A DNA stretch of 64,000 bases from Rhodospirillales bacterium (GTDB lineage Bacteria; Pseudomonadota; Alphaproteobacteria; Rhodospirillales; Casp-alpha2): positions 27,442 to 91,441 of the forward strand of contig JAJFII010000035.1 of NCBI GenBank assembly GCA_021775095.1. Reading direction: 5' to 3'. Below, one piece after another: positions 13,101 to 19,286 of this stretch (positions are counted from its first letter, which is position 1; the number at the start of each line of letters is the position of its first letter). Made by a program: the position numbers and the translations under genes. The notes under the pieces are model-generated. The model made no database searches. It was not told the DNA's origin and saw only the letters and a program-made list of their open reading frames with translations.

Positions 13101-14501
13101 CAAATAGTCGTCACCGGTGCCGCCATCCAAAAAGTCGTCGCCCGCACCGCCTAATAAAGTATCGTTGCCTTCACCACCCAAAAGCGTATCGTCGCCCAAT
13201 CCACCGATCAGTACATCATCTTGCAGGCCTCCGGTTTTGGATTTGGAGGCAAAGGGATCAATGATTTGAGGTCCGATAATCCTCTGGTCGTCGTCAACCG
13301 GCCCCACCTCAGGTGGAGCGTTCTGATTTTCTGGTAATTCATCCGGTGGTGTGCCGCCAACGATATCGCGCAAAACGTCAAAATCGAGGCCGCCAACACC
13401 AACATCCTTAATGTCGTTCCCCGCCTCTGATGCGTCTTCAGGTCCGCCGGCTGCCGTGTCAAATTCGTCCAGAGCCTGCAGGTCTTCCTCATCCAGGGGC
13501 TGAACTTCTTCATCAAGGTATTCTCCCTGACGTCCCTGGGTGCCAAAATCGTTCTGGTTGCCATGGACCAGGGGCAGGTGCTCAAGTGCCGTGGCAAAAT
13601 CGTTGACCATGGCATCAAGTTCCATGGCACGCACTTGGGCGGGCGCAATGCCAAAGTTCTGAACCAGGGTCGACTGGCTGGCGGCGTTCAGGACCTGCAC
13701 ACCGCCGTCGTTTTGAACCACGACTTCACCGACAAACCCGTCCGCTTCTTCCATCAAAACCACATTCATGTCTTCGCCATTGGGAATTTCGATGCCGACC
13801 TGGGTACCCCGGATCCCGATGGTTGCCACGGGTGTATCCAGGGTCATGGCGTCGGGGTCGGTTTTCGCCACCTGGCCGGAGACAAAGGTAAAGACGCCCT
13901 GGAGAACGGACATGGACACGGACCCTTCCTGGGTGCCCGGGTCATAGACCATTTCGTCAAGCACCATGCGACCGTCTTCACCCATGGAAAAGGTGGTTTC
14001 ATCGGCCAGCATAACGCCAACCGCACCATCGGGGCCGGATTCCAGAATATCGCCCTGGAATACCGGATCGCCGACATCAAGTTCGACCCGAGTGCCATCG
14101 GTGCGAATTGCAAAGACACTACCCGAAATATTTTCGATATTACCAATTGGTTCGCCGTCGGTTCCGGTGATTACGTTCGATCCGTCCGCCGCATCGGTTC
14201 CGGTGATTACATCGCCATCGGTGCTCGCGTCGGATACACCGGCCGACTGGGTATCTGCACTCCCCGTCAGTTGCACAACCATGTCACCAGAAACCTGTGC
14301 CCCATCGGGCGTTGTCAGTTCGGGAGGGTTGTCCTGGATATAATAATCCTCGATCACCACCTGCGAACCATCGGGCCCGGTCACGACAAGATCGTCGCCG
14401 CTCGCTTGGAACTCTGCGCTGGTGAGAGAAAAACCTTCGGGTAAGGAAATCGATGACGCGTCGCCCGCGTCCAGGGTAACGGTGTCTGAGAGATCGGCCA
14501 T
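1116..14501 (-). CDS. Giant FecR-domain, RTX/Ig-like repeat type I secretion adhesin (4461 aa)
   Basis: Start ATG at 14501 has GGAG eight bases upstream. Order seen: residues about 118-260 a FecR-like domain (IGNIENISGSVFAIRTDGTR, later VATIGIRGTQVGI); a linker with a TAAG at 349-352; RTX nonapeptides GGxGxDxux at about 425-890; about 24 Ig-like/cadherin-like modules of around 100-150 residues, each bounded by GVADxP-type joints, at about 897-4170; a second RTX block at about 4178-4357; and an acidic C-terminus typical of type I secretion signals. Two modules carry inserted NGSFE...GW-type carbohydrate-binding-like domains (about 3509-3685 and 3919-4072). No N-terminal Sec signal. Inference: calcium-stabilised cell-surface or released adhesin. 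No ABC/HlyD/TolC secretion genes lie in the window. Confidence 0.92.
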   Translation of the reverse strand: MADLSDTVTLDAGDASSISLPEGFSLTSAEFQASGDDLVVTGPDGSQVVIEDYYIQDNPPELTTPDGAQVSGDMVVQLTGSADTQSAGVSDASTDGDVITGTDAADGSNVITGTDGEPIGNIENISGSVFAIRTDGTRVELDVGDPVFQGDILESGPDGAVGVMLADETTFSMGEDGRMVLDEMVYDPGTQEGSVSMSVLQGVFTFVSGQVAKTDPDAMTLDTPVATIGIRGTQVGIEIPNGEDMNVVLMEEADGFVGEVVVQNDGGVQVLNAASQSTLVQNFGIAPAQVRAMELDAMVNDFATALEHLPLVHGNQNDFGTQGRQGEYLDEEVQPLDEEDLQALDEFDTAAGGPEDASEAGNDIKDVGVGGLDFDVLRDIVGGTPPDELPENQNAPPEVGPVDDDQRIIGPQIIDPFASKSKTGGLQDDVLIGGLGDDTLLGGEGNDTLLGGAGDDFLDGGTGDDYLDGGTGNDRLLGGDGDDTLIGGSGVDVMDGGAGDDQMYGRGGDDRMSGSDGNDTMEGGDGDDTMDGGDGDDTIDGGQGNDTIRGNAGNDLLIGGEGDDYIDGGAGDDTIRGNAGNDVLVGGDGNDDIDGGEGDDLITGGAGDDILKGGLGNDKIDGGTGNDTIDGGAGIDLVDGGIGDDTITGGAGDDILDGGAGDDIVDGGDGADLINGGTGDDIIDGGDGDDVIIAGAGDDVVDGGAGNDRIDGGAGADTLSGGAGDDIINGGAGNDVIDGGLGDDILDGGAGFDIIDGGYGNDTLILSEGGDELRGGEGEDTVIIAGESVNSGVIVDLVVGEITVNSTGEVTTLDSIENVVTGAGDDIILGNAYDNIITGGAGDDIIDGGRGTDTAVFSMNFDASALSFDPVNGTITVTGPDGTDTLTSIENLEFADLTIAAVEAPTLEDTAFELNDLEELEKVADAVSITISGVPEGAILNAGTANGGGPYVLNPNEDGTYTLTPDQLAGLTVTPPLNSNEDFTFFIAGQAADGTATDALMVNMQVEGVADTANLQTEDVNLVEDDWVSLNLQISPEDTDGSETLSLTISGIPQGPGFANSDFESILAELNAVQSELGQELTGSIEDLGFDGPNALLRATFTDDEGVQQTHTFDVDGNTIVFDTTVYSTNELSQIIANLELKPPFNHDEDFELTISTTTSENDGDTLTEFSTLQVSINPDADAPFLSVSANGGDATFVRGDSVLAGTNNVVDAESSALDRTEILEDENIPLSINVNTFDPSETLTISISQIPEGAVLYVGLEGGYPFPLPIVYTDFPALDSAGVQIIDEAGNPVYESLGTVVISNEALLGNISITPPENSNDEFKIKITATSTEPEDNGTASSSASTTAYINIDPVGVADEPVFEIGNVSGGEDLAIPLEINAELTDTDGSEELSIEISGFPEGASLSYVDGDGVSHDLVITAGTIQLTPDQLNQLSVTPPVNSDVDFDLHVEVTVTENDGDTITRDGDMTVVVNAIADTPNLAVEDIVGIEDTAFALNLSASLNDTDGSETLSINVSGIPEGATLNAGILNDDGSYTLTPAQLEGLMLLPSADSNEDFDLTVTATSTEDENGDTATSTQTVRVDMQGVADTPTLNAALGGPLPKADGTPIEAGDEMTYALDLASAITDTDVDAGRAPSETLSVTISGVPAGVTLSAGTLNDDGSYTLTPDQFAGLTMTVASTVPDDFDLSIVSTATENDGDTASILTSLHVEVAATPDLGVHAAEGFEDTPIVLNIDAALADVSGETLSITISGIPQGAVLTANGIPLETTDGSLLITEDMINAGVLDVLHIIAPQDSNSDFVLNIMATSTTDAGDISEIEMPLTVAVFGVADDPTLTVGTPDITAVENTPIDLNLSSTVTDTDGSESLSIVIENIPDGAVLMAGGLPITVIDGVADVTQEQLATLSVIPPLDSEQSFTLVVRSTSTDVELNGELGPSDSATVTKFVNINLIDGADNPIVNIGDAVGYEDTAIPLNIDAQLTDVNEVLSITINDIPIAAFMSPEGNLNPRTDAEIEAGTYSMTFTVDQLAELQIVPEPNSNKDFTLSVTVESHDGSDIASVTQALNVEVIGVADAPDLTTADASGAEGTAIDLDITSALNDLDGSESLSITISNVPMGAELSAGENNFDGTWTLSANDLNGLTITPPAGSEEDFSLQVTATATDTEADGENPHTDTASVSQIINVDVIGGADAPTLVVDDVIGNEDSSIPLSIDANLTDNSETLSVTVSGVPEGASLSAGTHMGNGVWSVPPSELPGLSVTPPENSNVDFQLTITATSTGEDGEIAETTGTIDVDVRSVADTPDLTTSDVVADSGTPIALDLTSALNDQDGSETLAITIDNIPQGATLSAGIVNDDGSVTLTADQLPGLTLTPAAGNNEDFQLTVTATATDTEGFGELGDGDTASVTGTIAVSFEENADPPVLVVTNAQGDEDTAIPLDISATLTDLDGSETLSIQIGNIPDGAVLMANGIEISVTNGVADIADDQLSTLTITPPADSNVDMELTVTATATEANGGDTATATGTLHVDVVGVADQPTISLEIGTGVAVGEGGEGGEGRGGGEGGEGGDVGTEFPLTIEAALADTDGSETLSISLNGLPAEATLSAGVQNQDGSWSLNPEDLAGLTLFIPVGVSSDFQLTATATATENDGDTAQAFATDGISHDGDADAPDLDVENVSGLEDNSISLNIDAALTDTDGSETLSITISGVPDGATLSAGTNNEDGSWTLSSEQLTGLTITPPADSNDDMVLNVSATSTETSSGDTATVSRELTVSVTGVADMPQVSVQNEQGNEDTWTQLHLDSGASVDTDGSETLSIQITGVPEGARLNPGTDLGDGVWTTTPELLPTVCILPPEDFSGQISMTLNVTTTEDDGDSTTASQAFTVDVIGVADGPALEVASAAGNEDTAIALDISSAVTDASETLSIEISEIPEGAVLMAGTTLISVENGVASVGAEQLATLTITPPADSNVDFNLTVTATSTEADGDEATTSSQLAVNVVGVADQPTITLEIGAGVAVGESREGGEGGEGGEGGEGGEGGEGGEGGEGGEGGEGGDGGDGGESGDVGTEFPLTIEAALADTDGSETLSISLNGLPAEATLSAGVLNQDGSWSLNPEDLAGLTLFIPAGVSSDFELTATATATENDGDTAQAFATDGISHDGVADAPDLDVENVSGLEDNPISLNIDAALTDTDGSETLAIMISGVPSGAVLSSGTDNGDGTWSLTSSQLDGLTVTPPANSNDDLLLTVSATSTETTSGDSQTVSSSMTVTVTGVADTPQVTVRNEQGTEDTWTQLNLDSAMSVDTDGSETLSIQITGVPDGARLNPGVDLGDGVWTMSAEQLPSVCILPPEDFSGVIDLSLRVTTTEDDGDTNTVTGDFTVSITGVADGPDLGVQDAAGLEDNAIALNIDASLTNTDETETLSISISDVPDGAVLSAGTLNDDGTWTLTEAQLAGLTITPPADSNDDFPLTITATSADTVSGDTSDKTATLQVSVTGVADMPPLSVTVGEPTVGEGADFIVNGSFESVSGSMDVDEATNFNTLQGWNTTADSFEIHGNQYSYRNSESVSDGDFKLELDGGMNDQGEDTGLSDNSNIYQDIQGLAAGSTYNLSFDSDNREGDSDGYFEVFWGGELVATITDDTAGFVTHDFQLVGGAGDGSDRLTFNLVGDNEWGVYLDNIALTDDATSYPLNIATNLVDTDLSETLSISVEGLPEGARLSAGQINDDGSVTLTQDELANLTISVPNSYIGEFDLSVTSTTTENDGDTASVTQTISIVSADQQAEDPTLTVGDALGNEDTAIALDIDAALTDNDGSESLSITISGVPDGASLSAGTENQDGSWTLSGEQLQGLTVTPPADSNVNFNLTVTATATEANGDTATTTSQLPVSVTGVADQPTLTVVLGDAVDVSSDGSSSGNLIENGNAESGETAWTTTMGDLRIQDYDSGWAGENESAEGTRFFYGRGAEVHAEQTIDISGLAVDGSIFTMSAQMGGYNDQDTGELKVVFKDADGNIVGEATTGQNTSDNEMNALTVTGAVPDGAVSATIEMIMVRVATSDQDADGYFDDISFNVESPEVDAIEYPLDISSSLMDTDGSEDLSVRISGLPIGATLSAGTLIATGVYEVSSDDMNGLTISVSNEVTDAFDLSIQAVATEDDGDTATTTATLSITPMSQEGQDIKGSNGSDILHGGAGNDDIDGKDGDDTIFGHGGDDKLEGGEGQDVLYGGTGNDEIDGDDGDDVLYGGAGNDELDGGKGNDQLYGGAGDDILDGDRGDDYIEGGDGNDFIDGGKDNDILFGNAGDDTIEGGKGDDTLDGGTGNDVLEGGEGNDYLLGGFGDDVLIGGDGNDYLVGGAGADTLEGGEGSDSFVFDAESGHDIITDIFEQDTLVFEGQEFDMDDLILTENDDGDVVVSFQGVEGASVTLDGVKRDDLDANHDGDISDGYSVSEDGGKVTITIDNLG
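1430..1965 (-). repeat. C-terminal RTX repeat block of the adhesin
   Basis: About 18 RTX nonapeptides (GGAGNDxIDG, GGDGNDxIDG and variants) just before the C-terminal secretion signal. This is the usual placement in type I secreted proteins, where Ca2+-driven folding outside the cell assists export. Confidence 0.85.
4006..6900 (-). repeat. Four-module tandem segmental duplication inside the adhesin gene
   Basis: Two consecutive blocks, about 5494-6900 and 4006-5493, encode the same four Ig-like modules in the same order. The joints read VADQPTI, ADAPDLDVENVSG, VADxPQV and VADGP. The third module of each block has an unusual cysteine in VCILPPEDFSG. The stretch near 4960-5310 matches 6448-6798 with only scattered mismatches at an offset of 1488 bp. 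Beyond the Gly-Glu tract the offset falls to 1407 bp, an 81-bp difference. This is the most recent-looking duplication in the gene. Confidence 0.85.
5314..5439 (-). repeat. 9-bp minisatellite encoding a Gly-Gly-Glu tract
   Basis: Ten clean copies of a 9-bp unit (ccctctccg or ccttctccg on the plus strand) at 5341-5430, flanked by degenerate copies (ccaccgtca type) on one side and ccttcgcgg on the other. On the coding strand each unit gives Gly-Gly-Glu. A shorter, degenerate homologous tract sits at about 6790-6855 in the other duplicate. Because the unit is a multiple of three, copy changes alter tract length without shifting the frame. Confidence 0.9.
11820..13225 (-). repeat. N-proximal RTX calcium-binding repeat block of the adhesin
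   Basis: A run of GGAGDDxLxGG-type nonapeptides, i.e. a 27-bp imperfect coding period. It ends with two less regular segments (VIIAGESVNSGVIVDLVVGE and GTDTAVFSMNFDASALSF) typical of the end of RTX blocks. In this family such blocks bind Ca2+ and fold after secretion. The period is visible on the plus strand as repeated ccaccgtc/gccgccatc words. Confidence 0.85.
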
Positions 14502-14680
14502 TTTAACACTCCGCCGGACGCCAGTTATCTGATCATCCGCAAGCGTTTGCGTGCTTTGTTATTTTTCTTATGGTCACAGCTTAAACAAAGTCAGGGAATC
14601 AAGTCAAATGTATCCGCCGATATCTGCCGGCAAGATCAAGATCCTGATCTTAGGTCATTTGTCTGATTTATGGCTGACCG
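14502..14680. promoter_or_regulatory. Spacer upstream of the adhesin gene with a 7-bp inverted repeat
   Basis: This 179-bp non-coding spacer follows the soeC-like gene and precedes the adhesin start, both on the minus strand. It must hold the adhesin promoter if that gene has its own. A perfect inverted repeat, aagatca / tgatctt with a 6-bp spacer, lies at 14632-14651, about 130 bp upstream of the adhesin ATG. No T-run follows it on the minus strand, so an operator is somewhat more likely than a terminator. I could not assign a regulator. Confidence 0.3.
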
Positions 14681-15619
14681 TTATCTGCCGTAGAACAAAG
14701 TCACCGTATGGCGGGCCTGGGCAAAAAACAACCACCGTTCGGCAACCGCACCAATGGCAAAGGAAATCACTGCCAATACGGCCAAAAGCGCCGAACTCAC
14801 ATTGAGAGATTGCTGGACCGCCACCAACAGGATAATCGGCAGCAAAAAACCAAATACTTTGGCGTAGCGCCGCAGTTTTTCGGCGTGTTTTTGACCAACC
14901 CGGAAGCCCATCTCTTTGAGCAGATAATTATCTTCCGTATGGGGTGCCTCCAATTGACGAACCTTGCCGATGGCCCCCAAACCAGTGGCCGTTTCAGCCG
15001 TGCTCGCCGCCTGTGAGTAATCAACAAACAGCCAGTATCCGGTTTTGACGGCCCAGGCAACAGCCATTGCACCCGCAGCACAAAGTGGAGCCAGCGAAAA
15101 CGCCACGCCAAACAGCGCGTATAATGCCACCAGGAGTACGCCGCCACCGGCGAGCCCCATGGTCAAGTAGACCGGTGCCGTCCAGCCGTTTGCCCATTGA
15201 TGGATCGGCGGCAAACTCCGGTAAATCATGGCCGTGCAGTAAACCGTGATAATCGCACAAACAGCCGTAAGCCAGCTAACGAGGACAAACATCGGATGGG
15301 CTGTCATTTCAAACACCCACAAATACATCATTATCAATGCCGGTAAAAAACTAACCGTAGAGGCGACCCCTTCGCGACTTAACCACGATGTTTTCCACTG
15401 GCTAAATGCCCGCCAGGCGCGCTCGGGATGGCCCAAATGGAACAGCGAAGACAACAGACCCGCCGCGACCAACCCCAGGCCCACCGCCATACCGACAAAC
15501 CCGAAAAGCCGGTCGGCAGGAAGTTCCCCTAGGCCGCCCAAGACACCAAATAAAAACAGTAAACCGTATCCGGTACCGGACGAGACGGTAAAAAAAATCA
15601 CTGAAAAGGCTGGGTGCAT
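14681..15619 (-). CDS. soeC: DmsC/SoeC-type membrane anchor subunit
   Basis: 312 residues with about eight hydrophobic segments, beginning in the membrane near the N-terminus (FSVIFFTVSSGTGYGLLFLF). The conserved early loop LFHLGHPERAWRAFSQWKTS is characteristic of DmsC/SoeC-type anchors, which pass electrons between the quinone pool and the Fe-S subunit. It lies 24 bp downstream of the Fe-S subunit gene in the same orientation and closes a three-gene operon of catalytic, Fe-S and anchor subunits. The specific SoeC name rests on the operon and on the non-exported catalytic subunit. A polysulfide or DMSO reductase anchor is the main alternative. Confidence 0.8.
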   Translation of the reverse strand: MHPAFSVIFFTVSSGTGYGLLFLFGVLGGLGELPADRLFGFVGMAVGLGLVAAGLLSSLFHLGHPERAWRAFSQWKTSWLSREGVASTVSFLPALIMMYLWVFEMTAHPMFVLVSWLTAVCAIITVYCTAMIYRSLPPIHQWANGWTAPVYLTMGLAGGGVLLVALYALFGVAFSLAPLCAAGAMAVAWAVKTGYWLFVDYSQAASTAETATGLGAIGKVRQLEAPHTEDNYLLKEMGFRVGQKHAEKLRRYAKVFGFLLPIILLVAVQQSLNVSSALLAVLAVISFAIGAVAERWLFFAQARHTVTLFYGR

Positions 15620-15643
15620 ATTTAAAACTCTTGGCTTTTGAAC

Positions 15644-16393
15644 TTAACGGGACAGGAACTTATCAACCCACTGCAACAGGGGTTGATCACTGATCGAAAG
15701 GGCCTCAATGCTCGGCCCGCTCTCTAGTGCTGCCGCTGAGCGGGCGCGCGGGCGCGGCGGCAGGTATTTGTTGGTCGGTTTATATCCGAGTTCCGGTAAC
15801 AAATCATAACCACCGCGATCCTTGACCAGCAGAGACACATCGGAGTTGGGGTCCCCCAAGTCGCCAAAATGACGGGCACTTACGGGACAGGTTGAAACAC
15901 AGGCGGGGACACGGTCGACTTCTTCCAGGTTTTCATTGTAAATGCGGTCGATACACAAGGTACACTTTTTCATGACGCCGGCATCTGAATCGAACTCTCG
16001 GGCGCCATAGGCACAGGCCCAGGAACATAATTTGCAGCCAATACACAGGCTTTCATCAACCAGCACAATGCCGTCTTCGTCGCGTTTAAAAGACGCGCCG
16101 GTCGGACAAACGGTGACACAGGCGGCATCTTCACAATGCAGGCAGGACCGCGGAAAATGGATGGTTTGCGCGATACCCGTGCCGGTTTCAGGAACCGCTT
16201 CATAGGTATGGACCCGGTTAAACCACACGCCATCCTGGGCTTTTCCGTAGGGGTTAAGATCCGTCAGCGGTGCCATATGGCCACCGGCATTCCATTCCTT
16301 ACAGTTGACGGCGCAGGCATGACAACCGACACAAATGTCCAGATCAATGACAAGTCCAAGTTTGGTCGCAGTTTGGCTGGGAAGTTCGGTCAT
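15644..16393 (-). CDS. soeB: Four-cluster ferredoxin-like Fe-S subunit (SoeB/DmsB type)
   Basis: The ATG at 16393 begins MTELPSQTATKLG one base after the stop of the catalytic subunit and is preceded by GGAG, giving 249 residues. A longer open frame (to 16546) overlaps the upstream gene and has no family support. Four cysteine groups are present: CVGCHACAVNCKEWN, CLHCEDAACVTVCP, CIGCKLCSWACAYGA, and CTLC with PACVSTCP. This is the 4x[4Fe-4S] arrangement of DmsB/PhsB/SoeB electron-transfer subunits. It relays electrons between the molybdopterin subunit and the membrane anchor. No signal peptide is visible, consistent with a cytoplasmic location. Confidence 0.88.
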   Translation of the reverse strand: MTELPSQTATKLGLVIDLDICVGCHACAVNCKEWNAGGHMAPLTDLNPYGKAQDGVWFNRVHTYEAVPETGTGIAQTIHFPRSCLHCEDAACVTVCPTGASFKRDEDGIVLVDESLCIGCKLCSWACAYGAREFDSDAGVMKKCTLCIDRIYNENLEEVDRVPACVSTCPVSARHFGDLGDPNSDVSLLVKDRGGYDLLPELGYKPTNKYLPPRPRARSAAALESGPSIEALSISDQPLLQWVDKFLSR

Positions 16394-16394
16394 C

Positions 16395-19286
16395 TTAGGA
16401 CTCCCGTTTTTTGCGCATGGATTGACCGTACCGCAAAATATCCGGCGCGACAGCGAGTCCGTCGGGTCGTTTGGCCATGTCAAATTGCGGGAAGGATATT
16501 TCCTCTTCATCCGGGCCGGCCTTTTCAATTTGCACCCGCAAATCATACCAGGCGGCCTGCCCGGTAACCGGGTCGGCGTTGGCGTATCGATACCCGCCTT
16601 CCCGCTTCGGCAGCAGTTCGGAGATCACGTGGTTTAACAAAAATCCTTTTTTCGACTCGCCCGCGTCCTTATCCAAATTCCAGGATCCAGATTGTTTGCC
16701 AATGGCATTCCAGGTCCAGACGGTATTTTCGTTGACCCCGTCCATCAGTCCGACTTGCACCCGAATGCACCCATGGTGGCTGGATACCCAAACCCAGTCA
16801 TCACCTTCAATCCCTATTTTTGCCGCTGACTTTGGATTCATGTAAAGTTTGTTTGAGCCGGTCACCTGACGCAACCAGGCATTTTGGCCGCCCCAGGAAT
16901 GGTACATATGCATCGGCCGCTGGGTCAGCGCATGAAAGGGGTATTGTTTGGTGTCGACCATTGATTCCTCAAAGGGTTCATACCAAATCGGCAGCGGATC
17001 AAAATAGGCGTCAACCCGCGCCCGATGCGCCTCGGGCGGTTGGATGTCGCCGTGGCCGCGGGCGGCCAGGCGGAATTTCTGCAGGGCCTCTGAATATATT
17101 TCCATGACGATCTGGTCGGAATTGCCAACGAACCCCATTTCCGTTGCCCAATCGAGATAGTCCTTGTTGGCCATTTTATAATAACGCTGTTCCGGTGTGA
17201 ACTTGTGGCTCCAGAAACATTTATTTTCAATATATTTGTCGAGCTGGTTCGGGTTTGGCGCACCGCGTCCGTGCTGATCGCCTTTTTCACCCCGCCACCC
17301 CGCCAGGGAGCCGATACCCGGGGCTCTTTCATGATTAACAATATAGTCGGGATAACCTCCGGGATATTTGGCCGAGCCATCGCCATTGACCATCGCCCCC
17401 AACCCCAATCTGGCGCCCAAATCAAGGAGCACCGACTGGAACGGTCTGACGTCACGGTCCAATTCCATTATCGGTTGGCGGATCGCGTCCTGGCAGGCAT
17501 CGGCCTCGCATATGGGCCGGTCCAAAAGCGAAATACAATCATGACGCTCAAGATAAGTGGTATCCGGCAAAACCAGGTCGGCGTAAGGAACGGTCTCCGA
17601 ATAATAGGCATCGGCGTAAATAATACGCGGGATCTTATATTCACCGGTCTGTTCATTTTTGTCGGTCAGCATCTCGATCATACCGGATGTATTCATCGAA
17701 GAATTCCAGCCCATATTCGCCATGAACATCATCAGCGTATCTATCGGATAGGGATCGCCTTTCCAGGCATTGGTAATGACCAAATGCATCAGACCATGAG
17801 CTGACAAGGGAAACTCCCAGGAAAAAGCCTTGTCAATCCGTTGCGGGTTGCCGTCCTTATCAACAAGCAAATCCTCCGGGCTTACCGGAAATCCGAGGGG
17901 CGGTCCCGGCAGGGCCGTATCCGGCTTTACCTGGCCCGGTTTACCCGCCGGTTTCAGACCCGGCGGGATGGGTTTTGGGAACGGTGGTTTGTGGCGGAAG
18001 CCGCCCGGGCAATCAATACTGCCCAACACCATTTGCAACAGATGGATCGCCCGACAGGTATGAAATCCATTGGAATGGGCCGAAATGCCACGCATTGCAT
18101 GCATGGCGACAGGACGCCCCTTCATGGTTTTGTGTTTGCGTCCGGCCCAGTCCGTCCATTCCACATCCAGCTCTATTTCTTCTTTGAATGCATAATGGGC
18201 CAAATCCGCAGCCACCTGCTCGATCACTTGTTGATCCAGACCGGTCTTTTCCGCGACCTGAGCCGGCGCATAGGTATCCTCAAGATAGCGGGCCGCGACA
18301 AGGTTAAAGGATGGTCGCGCCTGGCGACCGTCGGCAAGTTCAAAGTCGCCGACAATTGCCGGTGCAACTTCGGGATCCCGGGCGTTTGCCAATTGTTTGG
18401 TTTTGCCATCCCAACACAGGGGATTGCCATCCGCATCCCGTGCGAACAAACCATCATCTGCGGCACCGGGTTGATTGATCACCAGCCAATGGGCATTTGT
18501 GTAGCGGACCAAATAATCCACATCGATGTTATCGGATTTTAACAACTGATGGATCAAGGACATGACAAAAAGGCCGTCGGTCCCCGGGCGGATATCAATC
18601 CATTGGTCGGCAATCGCCGAATAACCGGTTCGAATTGGATTTACCGAGACAAATTTTGCCCCCCGGGTTTTGAGTTTGCCCAATCCAATTTTGATGGGGT
18701 TGGAATCGTGGTCTTCGGCAACGCCAAACATCAACAGATATTTAGTGTGTTCCCAGTCCGGCTCGCCGAATTCCCAAAAAGAACCGCCGATGGAATACAG
18801 ACCGGCAGCCGCCATATTGACCGAACAAAACCCGCCATGGGCCGCGTAGTTTGGCGTGCCAAACTGGCTGGCCCACCACCCGGTCAATGCCTGACTTTGG
18901 TCGCGGCCGGTAAAAAACGCCAATTTTTTGGGGTCCGTCGCACGAATCCTCGACAACCAGTCCGACGCCGTCTCCAGGGCTTCTTCCCATTCGATTTCTT
19001 TAAATTCGCCGGATCCACGCGGTCCCACACGCAGCAGGGGTTTGGTTAATTTGGCCGGTGAATTCTGGGTCATAATTCCCGCAGACCCCTTGGCGCACAG
19101 AACCCCCTTATTAACCGGATGGTCGCGATTACCCTGAATATACCGAATCGACCCGTCCAGGAGATGCACTTTGATCCCACAACGACAGGCACACATGTAA
19201 CAAGTTGTATATTTCACCTCGTCAGCAATAACAGGTGATGTGTCAACACGCGGCGTTCGTGAACCCGAACCTGTTCCAGACTTCAT
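16395..19286 (-). CDS. soeA: Molybdopterin oxidoreductase, probable sulfite dehydrogenase SoeA
   Basis: 963 residues; ATG at 19286 preceded by AAAGGGA. The N-terminus has no twin-arginine signal and runs straight into the [4Fe-4S] motif C29-X2-C32-X3-C36-X27-C64 (TTCYMCACRCG ... GVLCAKG), followed by DMSO-reductase-superfamily domains and a C-terminal molybdopterin-binding barrel (TQRPMHMYHSWGGQNAWLRQ). C154 in HGGFCSVNMA is a candidate molybdenum ligand. In Allochromatium the cytoplasmic SoeABC complex oxidises sulfite to sulfate and reduces quinone. The missing Tat signal, the operon structure and the divergent cysDNC genes fit that role. Polysulfide, thiosulfate or DMSO reductase relatives remain possible, so the family is certain and the substrate is probable. 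Confidence 0.8.
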   Translation of the reverse strand: MKSGTGSGSRTPRVDTSPVIADEVKYTTCYMCACRCGIKVHLLDGSIRYIQGNRDHPVNKGVLCAKGSAGIMTQNSPAKLTKPLLRVGPRGSGEFKEIEWEEALETASDWLSRIRATDPKKLAFFTGRDQSQALTGWWASQFGTPNYAAHGGFCSVNMAAAGLYSIGGSFWEFGEPDWEHTKYLLMFGVAEDHDSNPIKIGLGKLKTRGAKFVSVNPIRTGYSAIADQWIDIRPGTDGLFVMSLIHQLLKSDNIDVDYLVRYTNAHWLVINQPGAADDGLFARDADGNPLCWDGKTKQLANARDPEVAPAIVGDFELADGRQARPSFNLVAARYLEDTYAPAQVAEKTGLDQQVIEQVAADLAHYAFKEEIELDVEWTDWAGRKHKTMKGRPVAMHAMRGISAHSNGFHTCRAIHLLQMVLGSIDCPGGFRHKPPFPKPIPPGLKPAGKPGQVKPDTALPGPPLGFPVSPEDLLVDKDGNPQRIDKAFSWEFPLSAHGLMHLVITNAWKGDPYPIDTLMMFMANMGWNSSMNTSGMIEMLTDKNEQTGEYKIPRIIYADAYYSETVPYADLVLPDTTYLERHDCISLLDRPICEADACQDAIRQPIMELDRDVRPFQSVLLDLGARLGLGAMVNGDGSAKYPGGYPDYIVNHERAPGIGSLAGWRGEKGDQHGRGAPNPNQLDKYIENKCFWSHKFTPEQRYYKMANKDYLDWATEMGFVGNSDQIVMEIYSEALQKFRLAARGHGDIQPPEAHRARVDAYFDPLPIWYEPFEESMVDTKQYPFHALTQRPMHMYHSWGGQNAWLRQVTGSNKLYMNPKSAAKIGIEGDDWVWVSSHHGCIRVQVGLMDGVNENTVWTWNAIGKQSGSWNLDKDAGESKKGFLLNHVISELLPKREGGYRYANADPVTGQAAWYDLRVQIEKAGPDEEEISFPQFDMAKRPDGLAVAPDILRYGQSMRKKRES

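Noticed and set aside
12000..13220. 27-bp periodic DNA as a non-coding satellite
   Set aside because: It is the coding sequence of RTX nonapeptides in a continuous frame.
7135..14444. Several long plus-strand open frames opposite the adhesin gene
   Set aside because: They mirror its biased, repetitive codons and show no domain, start signal or coding logic of their own.
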